From Flagellimonas maritima (lineage in GTDB: Bacteria; Bacteroidota; Bacteroidia; Flavobacteriales; Flavobacteriaceae): a DNA stretch of 64,000 bases. Position numbers and translations under genes: made by a program. The stretch's first letter is position 1. Each line of letters begins with the position of its first letter. Below the pieces are notes generated by a model. That model was not told where the DNA came from, made no database searches, and worked only from the letters and a program-made list of their open reading frames with translations. Below are positions 8,701 to 17,405 of the stretch, one piece after another. The stretch spans positions 1,359,501 to 1,423,500 of the forward strand of contig NZ_CP030104.1 in NCBI RefSeq assembly GCF_003269425.1, given 5' to 3'.

Positions 8701-8851
8701 GACGGATGGTGCTTACAAAGTATACAAAGAACTTTCTGCGGAACTTGAAGAACACCTTGCTGATCTCAATTCCATTTTAGAGAAAGACTTGCCCAAAGTA
8801 AACGCTATTCTGGAAAGTAGTGGCGTTGATCAAATTGAAGTATCCAAATGA
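5732..8851 (+). CDS. Secreted VPS10/sortilin-like Asp-box beta-propeller protein
   Basis: 1039 residues with a signal peptide ending LLAQ (about residue 23). The first 750 residues carry at least ten Asp-box motifs of the S/T-x-D/N-x-G-x-T/S-W type (TVDGGNEW, SEDAGKTW, STNGGDTW, SVNGGDTW, SDDAGKTW, STDGGKTF, TINGGKSW, TTNDGQSW, TRDGGENW, TNDYGKTW), which form the BNR/sortilin-like propeller also seen in xyloglucanases and sialidases. A C-terminal region contains an FlgD-like beta domain (FTWDLRYPGATEF...GTYKVRM) and a helical tail. Such proteins are often labelled glycosyl hydrolase in Bacteroidota, but no catalytic acid pair can be defined here. No type IX sorting domain is evident at the C-terminus. 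Confidence 0.8.
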   Translation: MKQHYTTSLLFTFLCFSFSLLAQTQTQSNQIPTIDKSFYEGLEWRNIGPNRGGRSLGCAGSPTRPNEYYFGATGGGLWKTVDGGNEWKPVTDGQVTSSSVGAVAVAETNPDVVYIGMGEVQLRGSITQGDGVYKSEDAGKTWKHLGLKETQAVARIRIHPTNPDIVYVAALGHPYGDNEERGVFRSTNGGDTWEKVLYVSPKAGAVDLIIDRNNPDILYASTWQVYRKAWKMWGGGGDSKLWKSVNGGDTWTDLTKNSGMPKGPIGKIGVTVSPVDSNRVWAIVEANEGGVFRSDDAGKTWERTNDERKLRQRAFYYSRIYADPLDKETVYGLNTRMYKSTDGGKTFDTIIQTPHGDNHDLWIDPNNPDRMINSNDGGGNVTINGGKSWTEQDYVTTQFYHVMATNDVPYHVAGAQQDNSTLAMPSDGWDHMQARGPNHGWYYAVGGGESGWITQHPKNLDIFYAGSQGALLTRYDRSNGQSRDIQVYPRFFSGEPAEALPERWQWTFPIMFAPQDSNVMYTCSQHVWKTTNDGQSWEKISPDLTYADPTTLGKTGGVITMDMNGPEIYATVFALAPSFHDINTIWAGSDDGKIHITRDGGENWEDITPKELPKFSRVSIIDESKHRPGTLFVAANRYQVDDRQPYVFKTNDYGKTWTKITNGIADGHFARAIREDHVRQGLLFLATEHGVYFSMNDGEQWQSLQLKLPDTPIRDLVIKDNDVVLGSHGRGFWILDDIQPLRQYTDGMKNQSAVLFKPSDAIRGISDATIQYYLKEQMDTITFEILDAKDQLIDTFTGSKPEYKEDPNLPWWQKGGSSKPTTAKGINTFTWDLRYPGATEFDGMIIWSARPQRGPKAPLGTYKVRMKSGDYEKTYPFSVTINPNLKGITKADLDEQFKLANKIMEKTSTANEAVINIREMRKVIDSSRGKISSTALKKTIDPFVAKITTVEEALYQVKNQSGQDPLNFPIKLNNRLASLRRSVESGDAKPTDGAYKVYKELSAELEEHLADLNSILEKDLPKVNAILESSGVDQIEVSK

Positions 8852-8903
8852 TGACCAAAAGCCAATAGTGTAAAAAAAGGTAAACAATTTCAAAATTCAG
8901 TGT

Positions 8904-10571
8904 ATGTCCGATTTACAAATTGCCAAGAAAACCACCTTGAAGCATATTTCCAAAATTGCTGAAAAATTCGGTATAGACCCCGATGATATAGAAATGTACG
9001 GGAAGTTTAAGGCCAAGTTACCTTTAAAAGCTATTGACAAGCAAAGGGCAAGCCAGAGCAATCTTATATTGGTATCTGCCATTTCGCCAACACCGGCGGG
9101 CGAAGGAAAAACAACCATGTCCATCGGTCTTTCTGAAGGTTTGAACCGTTTGAACAAGAAAACGACAGTTGTTTTACGAGAGCCTTCATTAGGCCCGGTT
9201 TTTGGAATAAAAGGCGGTGCTACTGGTGGCGGATATTCCCAAGTACTACCCATGGAAGATATCAATCTTCACTTTACGGGGGATTTTTCCGCTATTGAGA
9301 AAGCCCACAATCTTTTGGCTGCCATCATCGACAATAACATTCAAAGTAAAACAAATTCCCTACGATTGGACCCAAGAACCATAACCTGGAAACGCGTAGT
9401 GGATTTGAACGATCGTGCATTGCGGCATGTTATCGTAGGTTTGGGCGGAACCACATCCGGTGTGCCTAGGGAAACTGGTTTTGATATCACCGCAGCTTCA
9501 GAAATTATGGCCATTCTTTGTTTAGCGGAAAATCTGAACGATTTAAAAAAGCGGTTGGGCAATATTTTTATTGGATACACTTTTGATAAAAATCCGATTT
9601 ACGCCAAGGATTTAAAAGCTGAAGGAGCTATGACGGCTTTGCTCAAAGATGCTATAAAGCCGAACTTGGTACAGACCATAGAAGGGAATCCCGCAATCAT
9701 TCATGGGGGGCCCTTTGCGAACATCGCCCAAGGAACCAATACCGTTCTTGCAACCTTGATGGGCATGTCCCATTCAGAATACACCGTTACCGAAGCTGGG
9801 TTTGGATTTGACCTTGGTGCAGAAAAGTTCTTCGATATAAAATGTCAAAGTGCTGGCCTAAAACCTAAGGCCGTAGTGCTCACTACAACAATCCGCGCCT
9901 TAAAGTACCACGGCGGTGCAGACTTAAAATCCCTGACAGAGCCCAATGTTGAAGCCTTAAAAAAAGGAATTCCGAATTTGGAGAAACATCTGGAAAATAT
10001 TTCCAAGTTCAATGTATCTGCAGTGATTGCCATTAATAAATTTACTTCTGATACTGAAGAAGAAATCGATACCATTAAAGATTTTGCAGCTTCCAAAGGG
10101 ATTAAAGTAGCCTTGGCAGAGGTTTGGGAAAAAGGAGGGAAAGGTGCAATTAAACTGGCCCAACATGTTATTGATATCGTTGAATCGGACACCTCGGATT
10201 TTAAACCGTTGTATCAATGGGAGTCCAGCGTTATGGACAAAATAGAAACTATTGCCACAGAAATCTATGGTGCCGAGCATGTGGATTATTCCTCCAAAGC
10301 AAAAGCGCACCTTAGAAAAATATCCAATCTAGGTTTAGATCACCTACCGGTCTGTATTGCCAAAACCCAAAAATCGTTATCGGACAATCCAAAATTGCTG
10401 GGGCGGCCCAAAGACTTTATCATCACGGTCAGGGAGATAGAAATAGCTGCCGGTGCGGGTTTTTTGATTCCGATTACGGGCGATATTATGAGAATGCCAG
10501 GATTGCCCGCGCATCCTGCATCTGAAGAAATAGATATTACGGATGACGGGGAAATTGTTGGATTGTTTTAG
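8904..10571 (+). CDS. fhs: Formate-tetrahydrofolate ligase
   Basis: 555 residues, the family's usual length. It makes 10-formyl-tetrahydrofolate from formate, THF and ATP in cytoplasmic one-carbon metabolism. The ATP-binding loop TPAGEGKT is at 63-70. It is followed by the family-specific REPSLGPVFGIKGGATGGG stretch and, near the end, AAGAGFLIPITGDIMRMPGLP, which lines the folate site. It starts 52 bases after the propeller gene. A 5-formyl-THF cyclo-ligase gene of the same pathway lies at 46 kb. Confidence 0.97.
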   Translation: MSDLQIAKKTTLKHISKIAEKFGIDPDDIEMYGKFKAKLPLKAIDKQRASQSNLILVSAISPTPAGEGKTTMSIGLSEGLNRLNKKTTVVLREPSLGPVFGIKGGATGGGYSQVLPMEDINLHFTGDFSAIEKAHNLLAAIIDNNIQSKTNSLRLDPRTITWKRVVDLNDRALRHVIVGLGGTTSGVPRETGFDITAASEIMAILCLAENLNDLKKRLGNIFIGYTFDKNPIYAKDLKAEGAMTALLKDAIKPNLVQTIEGNPAIIHGGPFANIAQGTNTVLATLMGMSHSEYTVTEAGFGFDLGAEKFFDIKCQSAGLKPKAVVLTTTIRALKYHGGADLKSLTEPNVEALKKGIPNLEKHLENISKFNVSAVIAINKFTSDTEEEIDTIKDFAASKGIKVALAEVWEKGGKGAIKLAQHVIDIVESDTSDFKPLYQWESSVMDKIETIATEIYGAEHVDYSSKAKAHLRKISNLGLDHLPVCIAKTQKSLSDNPKLLGRPKDFIITVREIEIAAGAGFLIPITGDIMRMPGLPAHPASEEIDITDDGEIVGLF

Positions 10572-10582
10572 TTTTCAGTTAT

Positions 10583-11182
10583 TCAATCTGTTTTAGTATT
10601 TGCAATGTATTTGTGAAGTACTTTTTTAAAGTTGGCAGATGAAGGCTTTGGCATATTCTTATCTACTATCAAACCAGTAGGACTAATCAAAACATACTGT
10701 GGAGTCACATTTAATAGCTTGCTATCGTTGCTCTTATCTCCTAGTTTCCTTAGGTTTAATGTTAAAAAGGGGTTTTTATAAGTCGTTCCAGTATAATAAT
10801 GTGGAAATTGCAAATCAAATTTTTTTATATCCCTGTACCATCTTTTTTTATTTTTTCCTATGTATGCACTTATTAACACTAAGTTAGGATGCAGCTTATT
10901 ATAGTTTGAGTTTAAAAAAGGAAATTCTTTAATACACGGAACACACCCAGAGGACCAATAATCAATTAACAACCATTTGCCCTTAAATTTGGTGTATGGT
11001 ATAGTATCACCATTTTTGTTTATTAGCCATGCTCTATGCGATAAATAGTTCCCATTCTCAAGTGCTTTAATCTGTATGTAAGAATCAGGTTGATTTACCT
11101 GAGCCTTTAATCCATAACCAAAAAACATCAAGAATGCTAAGACAATCATTAACCTTATTGATTTAAATCCAAGATGTGCCAT
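10583..11182 (-). CDS. Thioredoxin-like (TlpA/redoxin-type) exported protein
   Basis: 199 residues with an N-terminal signal or anchor helix (LMIVLAFLMFFGYGLKAQ). The thioredoxin fold is indicated by KGKWLLIDYWSSGCVPCIKEFPFLN with the redox motif Cys-Val-Pro-Cys, and a cis-Pro region near LLNVTPQYVLISPTG. It is probably a periplasmic disulfide or peroxide-linked reductase of the TlpA type. Its start codon lies 20 bases inside the end of the upstream membrane protein gene, which implies translational coupling. Confidence 0.8.
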   Translation of the reverse strand: MAHLGFKSIRLMIVLAFLMFFGYGLKAQVNQPDSYIQIKALENGNYLSHRAWLINKNGDTIPYTKFKGKWLLIDYWSSGCVPCIKEFPFLNSNYNKLHPNLVLISAYIGKNKKRWYRDIKKFDLQFPHYYTGTTYKNPFLTLNLRKLGDKSNDSKLLNVTPQYVLISPTGLIVDKNMPKPSSANFKKVLHKYIANTKTD

Positions 11183-11816
11183 TGTACTTTGATTTTATTA
11201 TAATGTATATCATATTGAGTATTAATAACCCGAAGAAAAAACCGAAAAACGGACCTGGGTCTGGGAGTTTTAAATCTGCCGGCGGTTCAGGAAAAGTTGA
11301 TAAATTTAAATAAAGTCCTACAGTGCTAACAAGCATGCCTACAATCGCCAACCACCTTGATAGTTTCTTTTGTTTAAAAATCGCAATACTTAGAAAAAGA
11401 GTACCGAAAGAAACGAATATATCAAAACAAAAATCCATTGCCAATTGAGTCAGATTCCCAATTTCAAAACTTCTTTCAAATATTTCTTTAGATAGTTGTG
11501 AAGTTAATTTCCTGTAATCGCTGACAGAGCTATAAATTGCCTTCTGTACATTGAACATAAGAGTATTGCAAAAACCTGCAAATGCCAGAAATACCAACCC
11601 TACTATATTATAGATACTGTTGCCATGACGCCTGATGAACAAATAAAAACCTAAACAACTAATTATAAATAAGGGTCCAAAAGTGATCTCCATTAAAAGT
11701 GACCAAATATCATTTCTGTGATATGAAGTCATTATAGGGTATGTAAAAGAGCCGATGATTCCGCAACCAAGTGCCAGATATATGGCTTGTTTCCTTTCAT
11801 TGAAAGATAGTTTCAT
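11163..11816 (-). CDS. Multi-pass membrane protein of unknown function
   Basis: 217 residues from ATG 11816 (a TTG two codons earlier is less likely). About six hydrophobic segments are visible, including YLALGCGIIGSFTYPIM, FGPLFIISCLGFYLFI, IVGLVFLAFAGFCNTLMF and a C-terminal FFGFFFGLLILNMIYIII. The layout resembles DUF4386-type membrane proteins, but this is not certain. It overlaps the downstream thioredoxin-like gene by 20 bases and diverges from a membrane LytTR regulator, which suggests one functional group. Confidence 0.55.
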   Translation of the reverse strand: MKLSFNERKQAIYLALGCGIIGSFTYPIMTSYHRNDIWSLLMEITFGPLFIISCLGFYLFIRRHGNSIYNIVGLVFLAFAGFCNTLMFNVQKAIYSSVSDYRKLTSQLSKEIFERSFEIGNLTQLAMDFCFDIFVSFGTLFLSIAIFKQKKLSRWLAIVGMLVSTVGLYLNLSTFPEPPADLKLPDPGPFFGFFFGLLILNMIYIIIKSKYNGTSWI

Positions 11817-12051
11817 AAACAAGATTATAGGATTAAAACTAATATTAGAAACATAGTTTCTATCCAGAAATGAAAATATGTGCTTAAAACGAATATATAG
11901 GGATAAACAACTCTAGAAGGTGAAGGAAATATTTGCAAATTAATTTGGCCACGATCAATTGGTGGACTAGCAACTTAATGTTTTAACTATGTACAAACCA
12001 ATCCTCGTCAAATTGATTTGCAATTCTTTAAATTTGAAGAAGCTTAAGTCA

Positions 12052-12810
12052 ATGAAAACACTCTCTGTAAATCAGAAATATAAAGTATCCCTAGCAATAC
12101 TAACCACTAGTTTTATGGTTTTGCTTATATTTCAACCTTTTGATATTAAGCACGGCTTTACGTTTACAGGTATAGTCAGGGTGTTGACATATTCAATAAT
12201 GACCTCTATTGTTTATTTAAGTTTTGACCTTTGGGCTGCCCCCATTTTAAAAAAAAGAAAGTGGAATCCATTTTATGTTACCCTTTGGTATTCCATAGTT
12301 TTCATTTGTATTTCGATTTCAATTTTTTTTATTAAAAATCTTTGGTTGAAGTTCACTGTTTATACTTTGAATGATTATTGGACAGTACTGGGCAAAGTCT
12401 CTTTAATCACTTTTGCACTGATTTCAATTTTTATATTGATATATAGATTGAACTTATTTAAAGATAAGCCTTCACAAATTAAACTAAAATCAGCTGATAC
12501 AAATCCTAAATACCTACAAGTTCAGCGAAATCAGATTTTGGCGTTGAGCCAAGAGAAAAATTATACTACAATCTTCTATCTTAGTGATAATAAATTTAAA
12601 AAGATTCTATTGAGAGGTAGTTTAAGTCACTTTCAAACTCAATTGAGTAGAGAAATGGTGCGTATAAACAGAAGTTATATAATAAATCTTGATTATGTTA
12701 TCAATCTAAACCTCAACGCTCAGGGCGGTGTTATTAAGATGAAATATTTTGATGGGCATTTAAAGCTATCGAAGAAATTCGTTAAAAATATTGATGAGAT
12801 AGTCAAATGA
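12052..12810 (+). CDS. Membrane-anchored LytTR-domain transcriptional regulator
   Basis: 252 residues from ATG 12052. An upstream in-frame ATG at 11989 would add 21 residues with no hydrophobic or domain character. The N-terminal half has four transmembrane segments (for example VSLAILTTSFMVLLIF, IVFICISISIFFI, LITFALISIFILIY). The C-terminal 100 residues form a LytTR DNA-binding domain (NQILALSQEKNYTTIFYL, LSREMVRINRSYIINL, GGVIKMKYFDGHLKLSKKFV). There is no receiver domain, so signal input must come through the membrane part. It is transcribed divergently from the membrane protein/thioredoxin pair, the probable target. Confidence 0.85.
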   Translation: MKTLSVNQKYKVSLAILTTSFMVLLIFQPFDIKHGFTFTGIVRVLTYSIMTSIVYLSFDLWAAPILKKRKWNPFYVTLWYSIVFICISISIFFIKNLWLKFTVYTLNDYWTVLGKVSLITFALISIFILIYRLNLFKDKPSQIKLKSADTNPKYLQVQRNQILALSQEKNYTTIFYLSDNKFKKILLRGSLSHFQTQLSREMVRINRSYIINLDYVINLNLNAQGGVIKMKYFDGHLKLSKKFVKNIDEIVK

Positions 12811-12867
12811 TTTTCCTTAGCTTTAGATTTAAATTTTGTTTATCAGAGTAATTCTAGTCAAGATTTT

Positions 12868-13464
12868 ATGAGAAAATTTCTTATAGTTTTAGCGCTATTT
12901 ACTTTTGATTTTATATGGGCCCAGACCGAAGTTGAGCAACTTACATTATCCAATGCTGCCCTGGAGCTAACTGAACAGAACGTGACCTATGACCCTAGTT
13001 ATTTTTCCATTGCTTATCCCAACGGTGATGTGCCAAGCGATAAAGGTGTTTGTACTGATGTAGTGATTAGGGCCTACCGAAAATTGGGAATCGATTTACA
13101 AAAGGAGGTTCATGAGGATATGAAAGCCCATTTTAGCATGTATCCTAAAATTTGGGGATTGCGAACTACCGATAAAAATATCGATCACCGAAGGGTGCCC
13201 AATCTAATGACCTATTTTAAGCGGAAGGGTGCCCAAAAATCAATTTCAGATGAAGCCAAAGATTATCTCCCTGGAGATGTTGTCTGTTGGAGTTTAGGTG
13301 GAGCCATTACACATATAGGAATTGTGGCGAATAAAAAATCGAACGATGGGAAACGGAATTTAATCGTACATAATATTGGTCGCGGACAGGTGCTTGAGGA
13401 TATGCTTTTTGACTTTAAAATTATTGGGCATTATCGCTACAAAACACAATACTCTTTAAACTAG
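12868..13464 (+). CDS. DUF1287 family periplasmic protein (NlpC/P60-like fold)
   Basis: 198 residues with a signal peptide ending in IWAQ. Hallmarks of DUF1287 are DKGVCTDVVIRAYRKLGIDLQ, with the potential catalytic Cys, then the EDMKAHFSMYP-W segment, DHRRVPNLMTYF, and GDVVCWSLGGAITHIGIV with the partner His. The family is related to amidase-like cysteine peptidases. A cell-wall role is plausible but unproven. It lies 6 bases upstream of a DUF4442 gene, presumably in one transcript. Confidence 0.88.
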   Translation: MRKFLIVLALFTFDFIWAQTEVEQLTLSNAALELTEQNVTYDPSYFSIAYPNGDVPSDKGVCTDVVIRAYRKLGIDLQKEVHEDMKAHFSMYPKIWGLRTTDKNIDHRRVPNLMTYFKRKGAQKSISDEAKDYLPGDVVCWSLGGAITHIGIVANKKSNDGKRNLIVHNIGRGQVLEDMLFDFKIIGHYRYKTQYSLN

Positions 13465-13470
13465 CAAACC

Positions 13471-14016
13471 ATGTCTTTTTATCAAAAAGTAACCGAGGTT
13501 GGCTCCAAGTATATCAAGAAGCATAAGCTTTTTAAATATGGCTTTAACCTATCCCCTATGTACCGAAGAAGCACAGCTAAAATTACTTATGTTTCTGAGG
13601 ATTTATTGAAAATTAATATCAAGCTCCCCGTCAATTATAAGAACAGAAATTATATGAATACCATTTTTGGAGGGAGCATGTTTTCTGCAGTAGACCCAAT
13701 CCCAATGGTCCAATTGGTAAGCCTTTTGGGGAAGGACTACGTGGTATGGGATAAATCTGCAGAAATTTTCTTTAAACGTCCTGCCAAGGAAAATCTCTAT
13801 TGTGAGTTCACTTATAGTTTAGAAGAGCTGCACGCTATACGAAACAAGGTTGAAAATCAAAATGAAGTAGAAATTATAAAGTCCTCGTCCCTTACAAATC
13901 AAGACCGATCGGTCGTGTATTGTACTGTAAAGAAAACTATCTACGTGGCCGATAAGGTTTTTTATAAAAAGAAATTGGGCAAGCGAAGGTTGAAAGAGAC
14001 GCAAAACTCAAATTAG
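13471..14016 (+). CDS. DUF4442 hotdog-fold (thioesterase-like) protein
   Basis: 181 residues without a signal peptide. It matches DUF4442: NLSPMYRRSTAKITYVS at the start of the hotdog, the FGGSMFSAVDPIPMVQL helix, then KRPAKENLYCEFTYS. Members are related to acyl-CoA thioesterases of the YiiD/PaaI type, but no substrate is known. The C-terminal 20 residues are basic (KKKLGKRRLKE). Confidence 0.82.
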   Translation: MSFYQKVTEVGSKYIKKHKLFKYGFNLSPMYRRSTAKITYVSEDLLKINIKLPVNYKNRNYMNTIFGGSMFSAVDPIPMVQLVSLLGKDYVVWDKSAEIFFKRPAKENLYCEFTYSLEELHAIRNKVENQNEVEIIKSSSLTNQDRSVVYCTVKKTIYVADKVFYKKKLGKRRLKETQNSN

Positions 14017-14123
14017 CGCTTATGTTGCGCATGACTTACTGAAAACTTTCCCTTCCAGAATTGCTGTTTGCAATTTTGGCCTCCCCACGAGGTGATATAC
14101 TTCGCCCCCAAGAAGCATTAACG

Positions 14124-15665
14124 TTATATACGCTGCAACCAATAACGCATGTCAACTTCCTTTTTAATAATCTCCTTTACCTCATCAAGCTTCACTCGTT
14201 GTTGTTCCATCGTATCTCGGTGACGTATGGTTACTGTATTATCTTCTAAGGTTTGATGGTCAATAGTAATACAGAAAGGCGTACCTGCTGCATCCTGGCG
14301 ACGATAGCGCCTTCCCACGGCATCTTTTTCATCGTAAGCAATATTGAAATCCCACTTAAGCTCTTCTACCAAATTTTCCGCTACTTCTGGCAGACCATCA
14401 CGTTTTAAGAGTGGGAGAATAGCTGCCTTGGTCGGAGCCAAAACTGCTGGGATTTTAAGAACGGTTCTTGTTGTGCCATTTTCTAGTTCTTCTTCTTGCA
14501 ACGAATTGGAGAAAACTGCCAAAAACATCCTATCCAGACCTATAGAGGTTTCGAGAACATAGGGCACATAACTTTCATTCAGCTCATGGTCAAAGTATTG
14601 CAGCTTTTTCCCTGAATATTTTTCATGTTGGCTTAAATCAAAATCGGTACGGGAATGGATTCCCTCCAGCTCCTTAAATCCGAACGGAAACTTAAATTCG
14701 ATATCAGCTGCCGCATCGGCGTAATGAGCCAGTTTTTCATGGTCATGAAAGCGATAATTGTCCTCCCCCATTCCAAGGGAAAGATGCCATTTCATTCTTT
14801 TTTCCTTCCATTTCCCGTACCATTCTTTTTGTGTGCCCGGTTTAATGAAAAACTGCATTTCCATCTGTTCAAATTCACGCATACGGAAGATGAACTGGCG
14901 CGCTACAATCTCATTTCGGAAAGCCTTTCCTGTCTGGGCGATACCAAACGGAATTTTCATTCGCCCTGTTTTCTGGACATTTAGGAAGTTCACAAAGATT
15001 CCTTGGGCAGTTTCGGGACGCAAATATAAATCCATAGCTGAGTCTGCAGAGGCCCCCAACTTGGTGCCAAACATTAAATTGAACTGCTTTACATCCGTCC
15101 AGTTTTTAGAGCCTGAAAGTGGACAGGCAATTTCCAATTCCTCTATCAAGGCTTTTACATCGGCCAAATCTTCTTTCTCCAATGATTTTCCAAGTCGCTT
15201 TAAGATTTCATTGGCTTTGGCTTGATATCCAAGTACTCTGGGATTGGTCTCCAAAAATTGTTTTTTGTCAAAACTGTTCCCAAAACGTTTAGCAGCTTTA
15301 ACAACTTCTTTATCGATTTTTGCTTCAATCTTGGCTACATGGTCTTCGACCAAAACATCGGCACGGTATCTTTTTTTGGAATCTTTATTATCGATCAATG
15401 GATCGTTGAAAGCATCTACATGACCGGAAGCTTTCCAAGTGGTCGGGTGCATAAAGATAGCAGCGTCTATCCCAACAATATTATCATTGAGCTGTACCAT
15501 GGCTTGCCACCAATATTCCCTGATATTCTTTTTTAGCTCAGCACCGTTCTGTGCATAATCGTACACCGCGCTGAGCCCGTCGTAAATCTCGCTTGATTGA
15601 AATACGTATCCATATTCCTTTGCGTGGGAGATAACTTTCTTAAAAATGTCTTCCTGATTTGCCAT
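14124..15665 (-). CDS. glyS: Glycine-tRNA ligase, dimeric type
   Basis: 513 residues, matching the single-chain alpha2 glycyl-tRNA synthetase rather than the split alpha2beta2 form. It charges tRNA-Gly in the cytoplasm. The N-terminal motif SSEIYDGLSAVYDYAQNG is characteristic. Class II motif 2 appears in FRNEIVARQFIFRMREFEQ, motif 3 near SIGLDRMFLAVF, and the anticodon-binding domain occupies the last 120 residues (LKIPAVLAPTKAAILPL onwards). Confidence 0.97.
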   Translation of the reverse strand: MANQEDIFKKVISHAKEYGYVFQSSEIYDGLSAVYDYAQNGAELKKNIREYWWQAMVQLNDNIVGIDAAIFMHPTTWKASGHVDAFNDPLIDNKDSKKRYRADVLVEDHVAKIEAKIDKEVVKAAKRFGNSFDKKQFLETNPRVLGYQAKANEILKRLGKSLEKEDLADVKALIEELEIACPLSGSKNWTDVKQFNLMFGTKLGASADSAMDLYLRPETAQGIFVNFLNVQKTGRMKIPFGIAQTGKAFRNEIVARQFIFRMREFEQMEMQFFIKPGTQKEWYGKWKEKRMKWHLSLGMGEDNYRFHDHEKLAHYADAAADIEFKFPFGFKELEGIHSRTDFDLSQHEKYSGKKLQYFDHELNESYVPYVLETSIGLDRMFLAVFSNSLQEEELENGTTRTVLKIPAVLAPTKAAILPLLKRDGLPEVAENLVEELKWDFNIAYDEKDAVGRRYRRQDAAGTPFCITIDHQTLEDNTVTIRHRDTMEQQRVKLDEVKEIIKKEVDMRYWLQRI

Positions 15666-15701
15666 TGGGCAAAAATAGAATTTTACCCTAAAAGAAATGA
15701 T

Positions 15702-16598
15702 TTATTTCAACTGAAATTCTGTAGAAGCCAAAAGCCTTTCATCCTCAAAAACATTGAGCGTGTAGATTCCTTCTTCCAAAGAACCTTCTGGAACGGTGAT
15801 AGCGTCACAGATACTGATCTCTTTGCCCGTGTAAACGATTTCTACTTTTTTGCTATAGGTGTTGCCACTTACGGAAATAGTAGTGGCATTGTCCTCTATT
15901 ACTTTCATATTCTGATCGAGAAATTGAAGGTACAATACCTTTACCTCGCCATCTTCGGTGGCATCGCTCAAAATAGTAACGCAGCCCCTTAGTTTTTCTA
16001 TAGTCGAAGCTTTATTGGTCTTTAAGGGTCGTCCTGCGCGCAATCTAAAGCCGCTGCCCTCTGCATTTTGAAGTTTTAAATAGCTTTTTATTTTAAGTTC
16101 CTTGGTCAGTTCTTTATTTGTTTCGCGCAAAAGAGATTCCGCGCGTTCCATATTAATTGCCCTGCCCCTTACCTCTTCCAGCTTTTTTAGGGTTTCTTCA
16201 TATCGGCTTGCCAACAAACCGTTGTTATATCTAAGAAAATTGTTCTTCAGCTTTAAGCTATCAAACTTTACTTCCAATGTGCGGAGTTCTTTTCGAGTTT
16301 CTTTTATCTTGGTAATGCTAAAGTTTAGACGGCCAACGGAATCCAATAATTGTTGCACTTTGAACCTTGATGTCTGCAACTCAATATCGTTCACCTCATT
16401 TAGACCTGATAAGCGATCAACTTCAGCTTTCATTAAAGTCAAATCCTTGACCAAAAGTGATTTTTCCTGTTCCAAAAATGACATTTGGTTTTTGGATTGT
16501 GCGTAACTATAATAGAAAGCAATCAAAATGCCGACAATTACCGCAAGAAGGGCAGCAAAAATAATCTTGTAGTTAAAATTATTATCTTGGGCATCCAT
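15702..16598 (-). CDS. Membrane-anchored coiled-coil protein, unknown
   Basis: 298 residues. One N-terminal transmembrane helix (IIFAALLAVIVGILIAFYYSY) is followed by about 150 residues of predicted coiled coil rich in Glu, Lys and Leu heptads (MSFLEQEKSLLVKDLTLMKAEV onwards). The C-terminal domain of about 110 residues is beta-rich (CVTILSDATEDGEVKVLYLQF...ETEFQLK-like ending in ASTEFQLK). It is a conserved flavobacterial type without known function. The start is 32 bases from the divergent comF gene. Confidence 0.6.
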   Translation of the reverse strand: MDAQDNNFNYKIIFAALLAVIVGILIAFYYSYAQSKNQMSFLEQEKSLLVKDLTLMKAEVDRLSGLNEVNDIELQTSRFKVQQLLDSVGRLNFSITKIKETRKELRTLEVKFDSLKLKNNFLRYNNGLLASRYEETLKKLEEVRGRAINMERAESLLRETNKELTKELKIKSYLKLQNAEGSGFRLRAGRPLKTNKASTIEKLRGCVTILSDATEDGEVKVLYLQFLDQNMKVIEDNATTISVSGNTYSKKVEIVYTGKEISICDAITVPEGSLEEGIYTLNVFEDERLLASTEFQLK

Positions 16599-16630
16599 GG
16601 GTTAATAGGCTACTCTAAAGCGTATAAGAT

Positions 16631-17335
16631 TTGATTATAAAAAGGTTGGCTAAGATACTAAACGAGATTAACAACATACTATTGCCAAAGGTATGTTTTG
16701 GATGTAATGCGCAATTATCCAGAGGAGAAAGCGTATTATGTGCCATTTGTCGACATGAGCTGCCACTCACCGACTATAACTTTGTTGATGAAAACTCGGT
16801 AGACCTTATTTTTTATGGGAGAATTCCTATTAAAAAAGCGGCTTCTTTCGTTTTTTTCGCCAAAAATGGAATCGTTAAAAATCTTTTACACCATCTAAAA
16901 TACAAAAACCAAGAACAAATAGGTAGCTTTTTTGGCGATTGGTATGGTAATTTACTGAAAAAAAATGGTACGCTTAAAACTGTTGATATCGTAATTCCTG
17001 TGCCTTTACATCCTAATAAAGAGAAAAAACGCGGCTATAACCAAGTGGCATTATTTGCTCAAAAAATTGCAAAACACATTGATGCCGCTTATAGGGACGA
17101 TATACTTTTTAAAGTTGTAAACACAAAAACCCAGACAAAAAAGGATAGACAATTGCGTTGGGAGAATACCAAAGATGTTTTTCAATTAAAAAATGTTGAG
17201 CCAATTCATTTTAAACATATACTTCTTGTAGATGATGTAATAACCACGGGGGCAACTATAGAAGCTTCCGCAAAAAAGCTTTTTCAACTTAAAGACATTG
17301 ATATTTCAGTATTGAGTATTGCCGTGGTTCCTTAG
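16631..17335 (+). CDS. ComF family phosphoribosyltransferase-like protein
   Basis: 234 residues. An N-terminal four-cysteine zinc site (CFGC...CAIC) is followed by a phosphoribosyltransferase domain ending in the PRPP loop LLVDDVITTGAT. ComF proteins take part in DNA uptake for natural transformation in some bacteria. No ATG exists at the head: the frame begins just after a stop with TTG at 16631, and the family's length fits this start. Confidence 0.9.
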   Translation: MIIKRLAKILNEINNILLPKVCFGCNAQLSRGESVLCAICRHELPLTDYNFVDENSVDLIFYGRIPIKKAASFVFFAKNGIVKNLLHHLKYKNQEQIGSFFGDWYGNLLKKNGTLKTVDIVIPVPLHPNKEKKRGYNQVALFAQKIAKHIDAAYRDDILFKVVNTKTQTKKDRQLRWENTKDVFQLKNVEPIHFKHILLVDDVITTGATIEASAKKLFQLKDIDISVLSIAVVP

Positions 17336-17405
17336 GTTAAATTTTATTAACGCTTCCCTTCAATTTTTAAATTAATCGTTTCTTTGTCCAACACTAGTTT
17401 TTACA

